A stretch of DNA of 64,000 nt from Curvularia sp. ZM96 (Eukaryota > Ascomycota > Dothideomycetes > Pleosporales > Pleosporaceae). The notes below the pieces were generated by a model that had not been told where the DNA came from, did not search any database, and saw nothing but the letters and a program-made list of their open reading frames with translations. Shown here one piece after another: positions 35,101 to 46,470 of this stretch (within the stretch, counting starts at the first letter, position 1; the number at the start of each line of letters is the position of its first letter). Both the position numbers and the translations under genes were made by a program. The stretch lies in the NCBI GenBank assembly GCA_022457065.1, contig JAJGBQ010000002.1, positions 3,348,001 to 3,412,000 of the forward strand, in the 5' to 3' direction.

Positions 35101-37595
35101 GGAGATACGCGAGCTCTAGTGGTATAGAAGTTCCCGATATGTAGGGAACGCGACACGCGCGTAAATCATCTTCGACCAGGTGAGTCTGAGTTTGATAGAT
35201 TTGCCAATGGGCGCGGAGTGTTCCTAGAAATTTGGCTGGGATATGTTTCAAAACAGCCTGCAGGGACGGCGACAGTTCATGGCCACTTCTGAGCAATGGG
35301 TAACTTCGTGCCGAGAAGATTCGCGCAAGCCAGTTGCGCCAGCTTTCTTTGTTCACGAGTACATCCGAAGGCTCGATATCATACAGTTCCATCGATAGAT
35401 AGCATCGATGCGATGACGGCACAAGTTGGTACATATCAAACTCACCATTCGTTGGCAAGTAGAAAGTTCTGTTCGCAGCTTTGACGGTCCTGCCAGTCGT
35501 CAAAGGTGCCCAAACCCAGCTTTTTATGTCATCTGATTCGTAGCGTTGATGGTACAGGTACTGGAGATCAGCAATCGTATCGCAAGCTTGTGGCTGGGTC
35601 CGATGTCTCTCTTGGATCTTTGCGAATACTGTTCCTCGGGTACATTCCTCAACCCCTAAGGCCTTATAAAATGCTCTGCGCTTCATATTTCGTGAAGCAG
35701 ACCTATCGAGGAGTCGCAGATTGAATAAGTCCGGAATCGGTGTTTGGTCGGTGTACGAGAAATAAACCGTCTCAGAGCCACCCCAGCTAGCTCCAGGTGC
35801 GCCTGTCCATTGTCTCCCATTAACCAATGGAATGATACCTAGTCTTCGAATCCTCTGCTTATTACTGGCCATGCTCGGCGCGTCAGTCTCAAAGACTTTG
35901 AGTAAGAGGTCAGCGAAAGCTTCATGCCATGGATCATTTGCCAAGGTCGTTTTTAGTCTGGATCCTGGTCGTGATAAATCACCTTGAATACGGTCTATCA
36001 ATTGATCCCAAGAGAGGTTGGCAGTTTTCAACTCTCTTAGTCGTGATACCTGTTGAGCCGTATATCCTGAAGCCAGATAGATCTCATTTTGGAGATCGGG
36101 GAGGATGGGCAGTCCGTGATGCATAGCGCATGGGACTACGACCCGCAACTGGTCCGGTGCCTTCCACTGTCCGCTCTCCCAAGTCTGAGCAACTGCCATC
36201 GTAGCCAACGTCTCTATGATAGAAGTATACAGAGATCTCCAAGGACGCTCCATTCCTGACTTCGGTAGCCAGTCGAGCCATGAGTGATTACAAGGATGAT
36301 CCGGTCTGGCAAATGTGCCACTCACAGCAGACACAAATGTTTGTGCTATTCCTTCAGACAGTTTGAGATTCCATGAACAATCGATAACACTTTCTCGGCT
36401 TGCAGAAGTTACAAAATCAGAGTGTACCAAGAACTAGCCTTCATGTTAGCTGGAGCTCGTGCACTATTCGGATGACGAACCTGTAGTTGGGCTAGCCGCT
36501 GTAACGGCAAGAATGCAAAGACATGCTGACCTTGTTCCGAGAGCCTAGGTTGCTGGGTGATGGAGTCAAACGGAAAGGCGAGCTCAATTTTCGCTTCGGT
36601 GCGACCTTGTCGACGCTCGTGTAGAGGCATGTTCTGCACAGTACTGCGAAACAGATGATATCTGCAGATGTCGTCTCTTCCTACGTTGTTCAAAACCTGG
36701 TGACGCCTAATGGTGCATGTTCGGTGTCCAAAATCGTACTGCTTGCTAATACTAGTCTCCTCGTACTGTCCATCGTCATCAAGAATGTTGATGTGGATCT
36801 CGCGAAGCCTTTGCAGGAAGAGAATCGTCGTATCTGGCAGTTCCCGAACAGCTTCGACAAGACGCTGATAATCTTGCCTCGATTCTTCCGAGTATTGCAG
36901 CGAAATTCTGGTTGTTACTCCTTCGGGCAATACACTGAGTTCCGCATCCAATGGCGTTACCATTCCGAGCCCGTCCTCGCCTTTCCGGTGTCTGAAGCAA
37001 AATGACCACCAGCCAGATTGTATGTAGACTTCCTCGGCGATAGAGAAGACTGATTTGAAGCCAAAGCCCTTTTCGCCGATGTGATCATCCTCTGCCGACG
37101 CCTTCTTCGAGCTTCGCCCAGTTGCACAGATAGCCTCAATATTATCTCGTTTGAATCCAAGTTCGTTGGTCTCGATCACGAACTTTTCTGGTGTAACTTC
37201 GAAGCGTAACCATGCTGAATTGGAAATAGAGTAAGAAGAATCATCCGCATTCTGGATCAACTCGTACAGAAAACGGAACTTCGATGAGTAAAGTTGTTCA
37301 GAGATACTGGAAGATTTCAGTCATTAATTTCGAGGCGATGAGGAAAGTCATACCTTGTTGTGTACGCAGCCTCTGTCTCTCTTTTCAATTCCACTAAATG
37401 TAGAATCTTCTTCCGACTCTGCTCAGGGATTTGGTGAAGATCTTGTAGTGTCTCGCTGTCCAGATAACCCTTCTCAGCCCTGATGTTCTCGATGACTGCC
37501 TGAGCCTCGATCAAACTTGCTGGCTCTCGATCTCCAAGTTCCGCCAACACGTCAGAATGCCTGCCAAGAGTGGTCCCCAGATGATGCTCGTCCAT
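32130..37595 (-). CDS. NOV-type protein: HSP90-like ATPase with C-terminal DUF3883 nuclease-like domain
   Basis: Eight exons (37595-37354, 37306-36481, 36433-34824, 34772-34461, 34304-33687, 33518-32744, 32696-32373, 32306-32130) give 1627 aa. The N-terminal Bergerat ATPase has ELIQNADD (Mg-binding Asn), a TNELGF loop and IGEKGFGFKSVF, as in the ATPases of sacsin, plant NO VEIN and HSP90. The C-terminus is the NOV/DUF3883 domain: IGAAGE..VF, GRETADIVY, then FLEVKTTTG, that is Asp..Glu-x-Lys of a PD-(D/E)XK-like fold, and a final IYVIMRVYDL..GLKIFVDP segment in the last exon. The ~1200 residues between are helical and have no named domain. Six introns are 47-66 nt or otherwise clear; 34305-34460 (156 nt) and 33519-33686 (168 nt) are long, and the latter could hide a small exon. 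An ATP-driven clamp coupled to a nuclease-like domain suits nucleic-acid or virus sensing, but the fungal role is unknown. Confidence 0.85.
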
Positions 37596-38586
37596 GGTCC
37601 GCGCGCAGTCTGGGTGTTAAAAGAAAAGTAGAACAAAACGCGTGCGATAGCGAAAGATGGTCGAACTTCAAGATGCCTTTCGCGCGGGGTCGATCTTTTC
37701 ACTGTGGCATCGAGTACGCGCCCATGCACTGCGCCGCAACCTCGCAGGCACGTGAGACGGCGTTGTGTTTCATGGGCAGCCACTGTGCTTGGCGCCTACA
37801 CAAATGCGGGAGGTAGAAGGTGAACTCAACGTTTTAATGGATGCAACCGAGTTTTGGAGGGTGTCACAAGACGGAGGTTCGAGTTGAAATGGTTTCTAAA
37901 GTGTAGACGGGTGTGCGATGCGAGCGCGTACTGGTGTGACGTGATTGACTGGCTTGTTACATGTTGTAATAATAGCAATGTGGTACTATATCGCATAGAG
38001 ATCAAGAGCATAACCAGCTAAAACAAAACTACTCTTTTTTACTGCTTTGACTCACAATAACGTTTATCTTCACCCACGGAAGATGCGTGCACATTACTAA
38101 CAATGCCTGCTCAATTGGTCGCCTACCACAGAGCGTTATTTCTGAGATGTTTGATTCAATATTAACGAACTCTATGGTTTCTCGTATTCTTGCCTTCAAA
38201 AACACGAAAGGTTATCAAAGAGGGCGTTTAAACTAGATAGATTTAGAGCGGCAATATAAGAAGAAAGTTAGATCAACCAAGTAAGTGACTACCCTTTACT
38301 CCACCCCCGATGAAAGGAAAAAAATCAATATTACCAGGCTATCGACGCAGCTATATACAGAGCAGTATCAGGCAAGGCTACAACTGCTGAGACTCGCATG
38401 CCCTTGCTGAGACTTGTATGCCCGTAGCAAGACCGAGGTAAGACTGGAGTCGTCGGCTCTGCTCCAATATACATCCCAACACGGAGCTTTGAAATGACAT
38501 CAGAGTTGCATATTTTGGACTGGTATTGATAGAGTTTTAGGATATACCCGTCCACTAACCCGGCTTAACCCCATTTGCTAGTTTGA
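37596..38586. other. Intergenic, 1.0 kb, with repeat fragments
   Basis: Promoter of the NOV-type gene on the left. Contains a dispersed-repeat fragment at 38267-38317 and a short tandem duplication at 38384-38423 (two 20-bp units, TGCTGAGACTxGxATGCCC type). No gene recognised. Confidence 0.55.
38267..38317. repeat. Dispersed repeat fragment, copy 1
   Basis: Resembles 49073-49126: both run GTxAGATC, AGTGACTA, CCCTTxACTCCACC, then ATGAAAGG, with small gaps between. The two copies are in the same orientation and diverge outside these bounds. Confidence 0.6.
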
Positions 38587-41500
38587 TCATGAGTTTGACT
38601 GCACTGTCTGTTTGCGGCCTAGAGCATAGTCTTCAAGCCTAAGTTCCTGTAGATACTTAGCATTGGTCGCCTCCTGTGCATGACAAAAGAGCCCAACCTC
38701 AAGCGACATTTTCTGATAAGCAGGATGGGCTGTAACAATTTGGAGATGATCTTTTCCACTTCGGGTATCGTCGATATAAGGGATAAACGGAGAAGGCGTA
38801 CCTTTAGGTGTGTTACCGTCAAACAATGTCGATGTCGTGCGATTGGAATTCGAGAAGCTGAAGGGCTGGGTACTACTACTGCCTCCGGTGTTGCTTGCCG
38901 AGGGCGGACCAAATGCCGGAACACCTTGACGACTAGTGGTACTGTTTCCGAAAGAGTTTGATGGACCAGCTGGGTTGCTAAAAAGTGAGGTTGAAGCAAA
39001 CACGCTGGGGGAACTGGAACTGTTAGTCGAGCCAGCAGGCTTCGCCAAAATAGCCTGGCCGAAAAGACCACCTGTTCTTGGACTTGGTGCATTGGAGGTA
39101 TTTGAAACCTTCGAGGTTAGGTTCCCAAAGAGACCTGATGCTGGAGCAGTTGGTTGTGTCGCTGGAGTGGATGCTTGCGGTCGGAATCCACTGAATGTAA
39201 CGGTGTTTGCTCCCGTTGATGTGAGTGTTTTATGGGGGCTGACGAAAGACGACTTTTCATTGGTCGTATCATTGCTCAAAGTATCGAGAACGCTCTCAAC
39301 AGGTCGTGTTTTCGCTGCGGCCGGCGGGTTATGCGCGGCTATTGACAGCTTCTGTGTGGCTCTTTGCATTCGAGAAGCTGTATTGAAAATCTATTAGCCT
39401 GGACTCTCGTGCGACCGCAATTGGGCCACCAGGAGACGGGCCTGTCTCGTACTTACCAGGGTGAAACCTTAATACGCCAAGACCCTTCTCTAAGGTTTTC
39501 ACGCGATCGCTTAATCTTGCTCTTTCTTGCACGGTCTCATCCGATTCCGCTGCAATAGCCTGAAGCTCATCATCTTCCATGTTTCTTACTGTTGCTGATG
39601 AAAGCATCTTGGCTGCGCCGGAGAGCAAGACTTGCTCAATCGCTAAAGAAGCAATATTATTGATGAATGTGAGGATCGATGACTGGATTTGGTCAGCAAC
39701 GGAAGGTATGCATGAATACATCAATCTCCAGGTGCGAGCGTACTTCATAATATGCTTCCATAACTTCGTAAATCTCCAAAGACCCAAACTTGTTCTCAAT
39801 CGGGGGATCTCTGGCCGAAATTTTAGCCAACAACTCCTCGACAGAGGGCACTCCGTGCTCAGATTCAAGACCATCGTGGATTGCTTCCACCACTGACCGT
39901 GCCACTCTCTTTTCCCGTAGTGCCCAGATCGTTTGGGAAAACTTGGGGTCGATACTGAGAGGGTGGTGATCACGGTACGGGATGAGCAGCTCCTCAAGTT
40001 TTATCTTCAACTCCCGGCGCCGCTTTTCCAAGGCGGGGTCGATGATATGGCTGACTAGTAAGCGACTGGTTCTATCGTCTGTCAAGTGATACAAGAGGCT
40101 TTCTAAGAATGTTTTGACAGAGTTCCATACCGCTTCCAGATGCTCGGATGCGATACTCTCCCACGGCTCGGATTGCTGTTGGAAGAGCGAGCCCACCAAG
40201 GCTGGATTGGACATTCCGGGTAGTTCAATAGTCCTTTCCCGGTGCGCCAAAACATCCACATGACGCTTGAGAAACTCCGATTTTGGGATGATATTAGGGT
40301 GAGTAGTGCGCGCAACCAGCTTCATATCGAACTTTTCGATGACATGCCACTTGTGCCCTTGCTGGAGCATCTTGGTAGCAAATGCATCGTTCAGATTGCG
40401 AATATTCGCTCGCAAGCGTTTCTCTAGGCCATCAGGCTCTAGGGGCCCGCCAAAAAAATCCTTACGGTGGTATCGGCCTTCAAGTGCATCCCTCGTATAC
40501 TCACTGAAACTGTCCGAAATGTCAAACAGATAATTGCGCATTTCCTTGACAGTGGTGCGCGCGTCCCCAAGTTTGTGCAGGTCTTGTGTGCTTTGGGTGA
40601 GATCTCTCTCAAGGCGGTCCACGATGGATGGGAGGCTGAGTGAGATATGATTGATGAGCATTTTGCTGAGTTTTTGGCGTAGGCTATCAATGCCACGACC
40701 CACGTCACGTATTGGCAAATGATCCCAACTGCTTTTCTTAAAAAAGTCTCTCTCGAGTGTATCCCGTTCTTCCAGAGACTTGTTTTGCTCCGCAAATGAT
40801 CGATTACGAACGACGTGCCTGAAGAAGACGAGACCAGATTAGCAAACAACCAGGGCGTAAATAGGGGTTGAAATGCGGGGCTTGTTACATACCAACCGTA
40901 TTTGAACTTGGCTGTATTTGAGCGTGCGTACTCGATACATTCCTGTTCCTTTTCCGACCCTTGGGGTAGGTCGTCAGGCTTGGTTATGATACCGAGCGTG
41001 CGGTCATTGGCTCCGTTGATGTTCTGAATTCGCGTTAGGATAGCTTGAAGCTTAAGGTCGTTCTGCGCCGAGACGACAGCAAGAATGATGCTGTTTGGCT
41101 CTGCCATGTATTTTCCGACCAGGTCGTTGACCAGCTTGATGTCCTGGAAACCGAATGGAGCGTCACTATGATGGATAACTCCGGGAAGGTCAACCAGCGT
41201 CAACGGGACAAGTTTTGGACCAATTATCTCGACTTCGAGTATGTGGTCGAAGAATTCGGATTTTTCGTCAGCGTTTTGGCTTATAGCTTTGCGTGCACTC
41301 GCGACGAGGTCTGCAAACTTTTCCAGGGTATTAAATGATTGACTGAATTCTAGAAGTCGCTCTGCGGTTTCAGCATCGGCCGTGGGCCCGGCCTTAATTC
41401 GACAACTAATTCGAGACTGTTGCTCACGGCGTAGGCGGAGTTCGATAGGAAAGGTTGTGCATGTGTTGCTCTTCGTCGGAAAGCGTACGCGGGTGAGAGC

Positions 41501-41689
41501 CTCAAGAACCGAGCTTTTTCCAGAGGATTGATCTCCGCAAACAATGATCTGCGGAAGTCCTTTCCCCTCAAGCAATCTTCCGATTCCGAGAGAGCGGAGC
41601 TCATCGATAGCATCGAGGAGTTGACTGTCGTCGTTGGAGAGGAGTTGGTGGAGGGTTGTTCCCTCCAGAGTTGATCCGCGCTCTGCCAT
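38587..41689 (-). CDS. Mx-like dynamin GTPase with FG-nucleoporin-like C-terminal tail
   Basis: Four exons (41689-40893, 40818-39744, 39682-39457, 39377-38587) with introns of 74, 61 and 79 nt give 962 aa. The GTPase domain is complete: GDQSSGKSS (52-60), the TCTTFP switch Thr, DLPG (167-170) and TKPD (236-239). A helical stalk and a GTPase-effector region (AYYE..FINNIASLAIEQVLL) follow, ending near residue 699. The remaining 260 residues are Ser/Thr/Asn-rich with GLFG, SFG, AFG and many single Phe motifs, as in FG nucleoporins, and close with an ELRLEDYALGRK segment. Neither a PH domain nor a Pro-rich domain is present, so this is the Mx/ fungal dynamin-related class, not endocytic dynamin. 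It probably oligomerises and acts on membranes or on nucleoprotein targets; the tail suggests contact with the nuclear pore. Located directly upstream, same strand, of the NOV-type gene. Confidence 0.88.
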
Positions 41690-42655
41690 CCTTGTAAGCT
41701 TATCGAATTTTTCAAGATTGTCAAGTTGACAGGGTTTGACTTAATGTTGGGCTCTGTGATAGACACTTCAATGCGGGCTGGAGGAGTGATAGCAGCATTG
41801 AGCGACGTAACTTATATGCCGCTCGTTCCTGCTGTGCCGCATGTGCGATACTTTCACTACCCCAGAGTGGGCGCTTAGCTCCGCTGACAAGGCCAATGAA
41901 AACAGTCAGTGCTGCAGGGCATTTCCGACAGCGGAATCGTTATTCTCGAATGGAGCTCCGCCCGTCGATAATTGGCTGCGATACATGGTTATACCGCAGT
42001 AATGGCCGCTGAGACAACTCACTCTGCGGATCCAGCCTAGGGCGTGTTTCATGGGGCGGAAACCCCGCGCATCGTCACGGCCCGTACCGACACCAAAATA
42101 ATGTTTTACCCTTCTATATAATGTGCTCCCTTAGAGCTTAAAGTCTTAAAGCAGCATCGCAGCGTTTAACGTTCAACGACGACTGGCTTAGAGAGGCGTT
42201 AAGCCCATTTTCAAATCAATTGACCCGTTGTAACTCAGCGAGCGTTGTTTGGGTAATCAGTGGCATCGTTATGAGACGACTATTTTAAGCAAAAGGCTGC
42301 GAAGGCAATATTTTGTTATGATAAACTGCAACCCTATCAAAGAGCCCGATGATGGGACGTCAACGCAGCGGGTGCTGGTTGCCTCTCGGAGACTGAATTT
42401 TTTTTTTTTTTTTCACATATGTTTCTCATTTATTTCGCTTTTTGTGTATAGCTAGATAAATCAGGAGATTGCGGTTGATTGTTGATCGTTGACCCGGGCT
42501 CGAGAATATGGAACTTATCATTATACTATCTGTTACCCCTGGAGTAGAGGCTGGGGTTTATGTATTACATTGATAGCATTGCTCAGACCTTATAAGTTCG
42601 GAAAGTGGCGGTGACGAGAATGTTCATACCTACAATCATGTGAAGCCATTCCAAG
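41690..42655. other. Intergenic, 1.0 kb, with decayed repeat
   Basis: Contains one diverged copy (about 42140-42420) of a repeat also seen near 46076-46260 and 49355-49440, and a T-run at about 42399-42413. No gene recognised. Confidence 0.5.
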
Positions 42656-45499
42656 TCATTCTGGCATGAAGTCTTCGTCGCAAAATTCTAAGGTTTGCGA
42701 ACTTGAACTATAGACCCCCTTGAAGTCGCACTTCTTGCAAACGTCTAGGATGTTCATTTGGACGTTCCTGTAACCATCCCGATAACCATGCCTATAACCT
42801 TGCCTATAAGTACCTGTTCCACACTTGTGTCTGAGCAACACTTTGCGAAACCAGGCCAAATGTTCATGGACTCTGTTCATACCAGGCATCGTCAAAGTAT
42901 GCTTGATCGAAACATACAAATTCCATTGAGGATTTGACACGATCCAGAGTAAGATCTTGCTATCAGCCAAGCCCCCTCCCGGATGGAAAAATTTTCCACG
43001 ATCTGACCATTTGTTATCCCAAAAGACAACTACCATCTGCACAAGATGTCGGATGACCCATGTATCATCGACTTCTCCAGATGCTGCTTTCGTGATATAG
43101 GCGCATATTCCAGTGGGCATCGCTTCCGTGTTTATGAAAACGCAAGCTTGGGTAGGGTCCAGGGTACAATGAGGCTCCACGGTAAGCGAATGAACGGTCT
43201 TGGTGTATCGAAAGCACGTTGCGTAAACTTTGTAGAGCTTCGCTCGCCGATTCTCACAAATGTCCTTGATGAAATTATCCAGTTTTCTGGCATAGTTCGT
43301 TCTCTCGCGGCTGTCGTGGAAGCTAAGGACGACACGATCTGACATCCTGTCAAAGTCAGATGCGGTGGCACAAATTACGCTAGTTTGGCTGCTGGCGTAA
43401 CGCTCGAAGTAATTGTCGTGGCTCGAAGCCCAGGCTTCGCGCAACTTAAGCCCAAGTTCTTCAGCCGAAGCGATCAGCTCATTTTGCTCTAATATATCCT
43501 TCAGTTGCCACACTTTCCTGGCGACTGATTCAGTGAGAGCAAGATACGTCAACTCTCGTATAGGCATGCCATCGCCATCTTTGCGGTACTGCACACAAAG
43601 CGAAATCAGGATTCTCTGTGGCGAAAGATCTTGCATGTCCTTGATCTCTTGGCTCCCTGTCCAAGCCTGTTCGATGGTCTTAATGTCCTGCGCGTGTGGT
43701 AAAATGAACCAACAACGGCTCATATGAACTGTACGGAACCTTTGGTAGCCCGTATCCGTGAGATGTTGGCTAGCAGCAGTGTCATTTTCGGTGATGTACA
43801 GGCCGCGTACTCGTGCCTCATACTTGGCGCCTTCCCAGACCCTGATATCAACATGTTTTCCTGTGGTCTCAAAGAGGGGTTGGAGAGAAGACTCAATGGT
43901 GGAGTCCATTGCATCGAAGGCTGGTTCCTTGGGCACACTAGCTGTTTCAGCTCCGCTAATCGTAGCGACAGGCCTGTCGCCATACCAAGAGTTTGCATAA
44001 CCCGGTATTGAGAGAATGTCGGGTTCTTCGACGATTGTGTAAGATGATCGTGAGCCTTTGTCTACTACAGACATCAGTTGTCTTATAATACTGGGCCGGA
44101 AGATATCACGCGCCCAATCAACGATGTAGTCCACAATTAGAACCAGTTGAAGTGCTTCGTCATTGCCAGTAATACTCCCTTCCCACAGAAGGACGACATT
44201 CTGCTTCCATGTCAGCAAAAGCATCTGAAAATCTATTTGTCAACTCACATAATGGGGCAGATCGTCTGGGCTAGACTTTGTGACGTAACATCCATATACC
44301 CTCCACATCTCACCAATATACGCAAAAAACCAAGACAATGGGCCCCCTGGTACCTGCATCCTGTTGAATTGGTCTTCTTGGAGCTTGAGTTGTAGGTACA
44401 GATGATTTCGTATCGGTACTGCCGTTTGTTTCTCGATTTCCTGGAAATTGCTTTTGCCTTTGAGGCTTTTGGCTTCCATTACTAAGAAAGGGTATATTGA
44501 GGCTCGTCCGCCACTATCGGGATTGCAGCTGATAGTCAATCTACCGAGTAATTCATCAATCTCAGGGTCTTCTCCTAAGTGTGAATTATGTGGTCGCTGC
44601 AAAATCTTCTCCATGGCATCTGTAGTTCTCAGCCCATAGATTCGATCAGGTTGCATCTCTATTCGATGGTGATTTTCGGGATCATCTTGTATTATGCTTC
44701 GTTCGCCAATACGAGTGGTGAATATTTCGCTCAGTCCTGTGCCCAAACTAGGTTTGTGATTAGTTGTGATTCGTTCGCTTGATGGCTTCATCAACTTACA
44801 TGCTATACTGTTTTGACAATGGCTCACAGTCGCATACTGAACGATGTTTTTGACGCTCCGCGAGAGAATTTGTTCGACTGTTACTTTCCATCGGATTGAC
44901 CTGGACAAATGATTGCCACAGACGTTTGCGGCACTGCTGACTATCTTCCATCAGCATGCGAGATCTGGACCAAATCGAGCTCGGAGTTTATCATACCATG
45001 CAACTTCGATTTCAAATCGTTCAAAGATGCGATTCTCAAGTTCCATCCGCCAACCACCCTCGTTCTGATACGTACTTCTCGCTTGAGCAGCCTTCTGGCT
45101 TACCCGGTCTGCACGCCGCTTGTTTTCAAGCTCCCATGGCCTGTTGGTGATATCAGGTCGGGGTTGTACTGCATATGACTCGTAACTCATCCGGCCTAGT
45201 TGCTGAATGTGCTGGAACTTCGTTTGATGTTGTTCGGGAACATTTTCCGGACCCTTTGGGCGGTACTTCTGTGGATGGAACTTGATGCGAAACTCTTTGA
45301 TGATCCGGTCGTTATCAGTATCTTTTTGGCAGTCTGTTGGTTTGTCTGGAATAACAACTATCGACTTATCTCCCTTTCTTTTATTCGGCACGGAATTCGA
45401 CTGTAAATCTGACGTTCCATCTCTTTTTCTCTTACTTCCATTACTAACAACCGTATCTTGGCCTTGCGCATTGCCTCTGGCTTTTGGTTTTGGAGCCAT
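42656..45499 (-). CDS. PD-(D/E)XK nuclease-like fungal protein, 895 aa
   Basis: Four exons (45499-44997, 44940-44800, 44747-44249, 44200-42656) with introns of 56, 52 and 48 nt. The N-terminus is Lys/Arg-rich and disordered with clusters such as SKRKRD and NKRKGD (possible nuclear signals). From about 170 on there is LENRIFERFEIEVAC, a Cys-containing QQCRKRLW segment, then PDRIYGLRTT and, after a variable loop, YPFLVMEAKS (about 300-309), where Glu-x-Lys is the PD-(D/E)XK catalytic element. GPLSWFFAYIGEMWRV and VDYIVDWARDIFRPSII follow and mark a widespread fungal nuclease-like family. The 450 residues after it are well folded but unnamed. Single-exon continuity of conserved blocks across all three introns supports the model. 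It probably cuts or binds nucleic acid, but activity is not shown. It lies between the dynamin and membrane-protein genes on the same strand. Confidence 0.8.
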
Positions 45500-46470
45500 G
45501 GGTGCTGGAACGAAAAAAGGTAGTGGGATCTAGTGGCTTCTGCCTAAGTCCTTCGGGATATAAATCTAATAGGTAAGCTTTGGAAGCTTTGCTACTCGAT
45601 AACGAGTTGCGACAAAATAGGGCACGGCTGGCGCTATGAATGATGTAGCCAAGACAACAGGTCAGGGGGTGCATCCGTATCTCGCTTAGGTATTGGGGCC
45701 AAAGAGCCCCAACAGAGATCCTTCATGCAGGGGCATGTTTCGATGCAAGGGCTTGCGACTCGCTGCTAACTACCTTCCGCCCTAGGATCTCTCAAATCAT
45801 ACCCCAATCGAACTTCTCTCAGTCTAGCGCGGACGCCACAGATGTTGGTTGTCGGAGCATGTTCGTGCACTAACGTGTCAATCATTCTACTTCCAACACA
45901 CATCCTCCGTCTCTGCTGCAGATCTTAGTAACATACCCCATTGGCCAGCTGAACTTCTTTCCCCTCAAGGCCGCGCATGAACAGGAAGTATTTAACCATG
46001 CTTGCCAAGGTGGTCTTCAACATGGGCAAAGAAGAGCTTTTTACCCTCGCCATCCATCAAACTCGCGATCCTGTGTTAAGGTTGATCGATAACGACTAAC
46101 CCAGCGACGCGTTGAGCCCATTTTTTATATCAACTGGCTCGTGAATTTAACCCATTGAATGGAAAATGTAACGAGCTGAAATCCTTCTACATAACTCCTC
46201 GATAGCATCTCGGCGTAGCGCATAAAATCCGGGTGCTGCTACCTCTAGCACCCAGATTTTGCCCACTCAGCCCAACATCGCGTAGAAGACGCGCCGTGCT
46301 CTGGCTGGAATAGCCCTGAACATATTGCTGGGAAGAGGAAAGTAAGTTGAATCAGCATAAAATTATTACGCATTTTCTTTGATATCTTATTTGACTACAC
46401 ACCAGAGCCACCAAAGCTGCAACTGAAAGGGACTCAAATGACTTGTCTTCTCCAGCAAACTGAAAGCATA
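45500..46470. other. Intergenic, 1.0 kb, with hairpin and repeat copy
   Basis: Has a 37-nt hairpin (46224-46260) and a diverged repeat segment (about 46076-46150) that resembles sequence near 42200. No gene recognised. Confidence 0.55.
46224..46260. repeat. Hairpin with 14-bp arms
   Basis: AAAATCCGGGTGCT is followed by a 9-nt loop and then AGCACCCAGATTTT, the reverse complement with one mismatch. It lies about 200 bp past the end of the membrane-protein gene. It may be a terminal repeat relic or an RNA hairpin. Confidence 0.75.
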
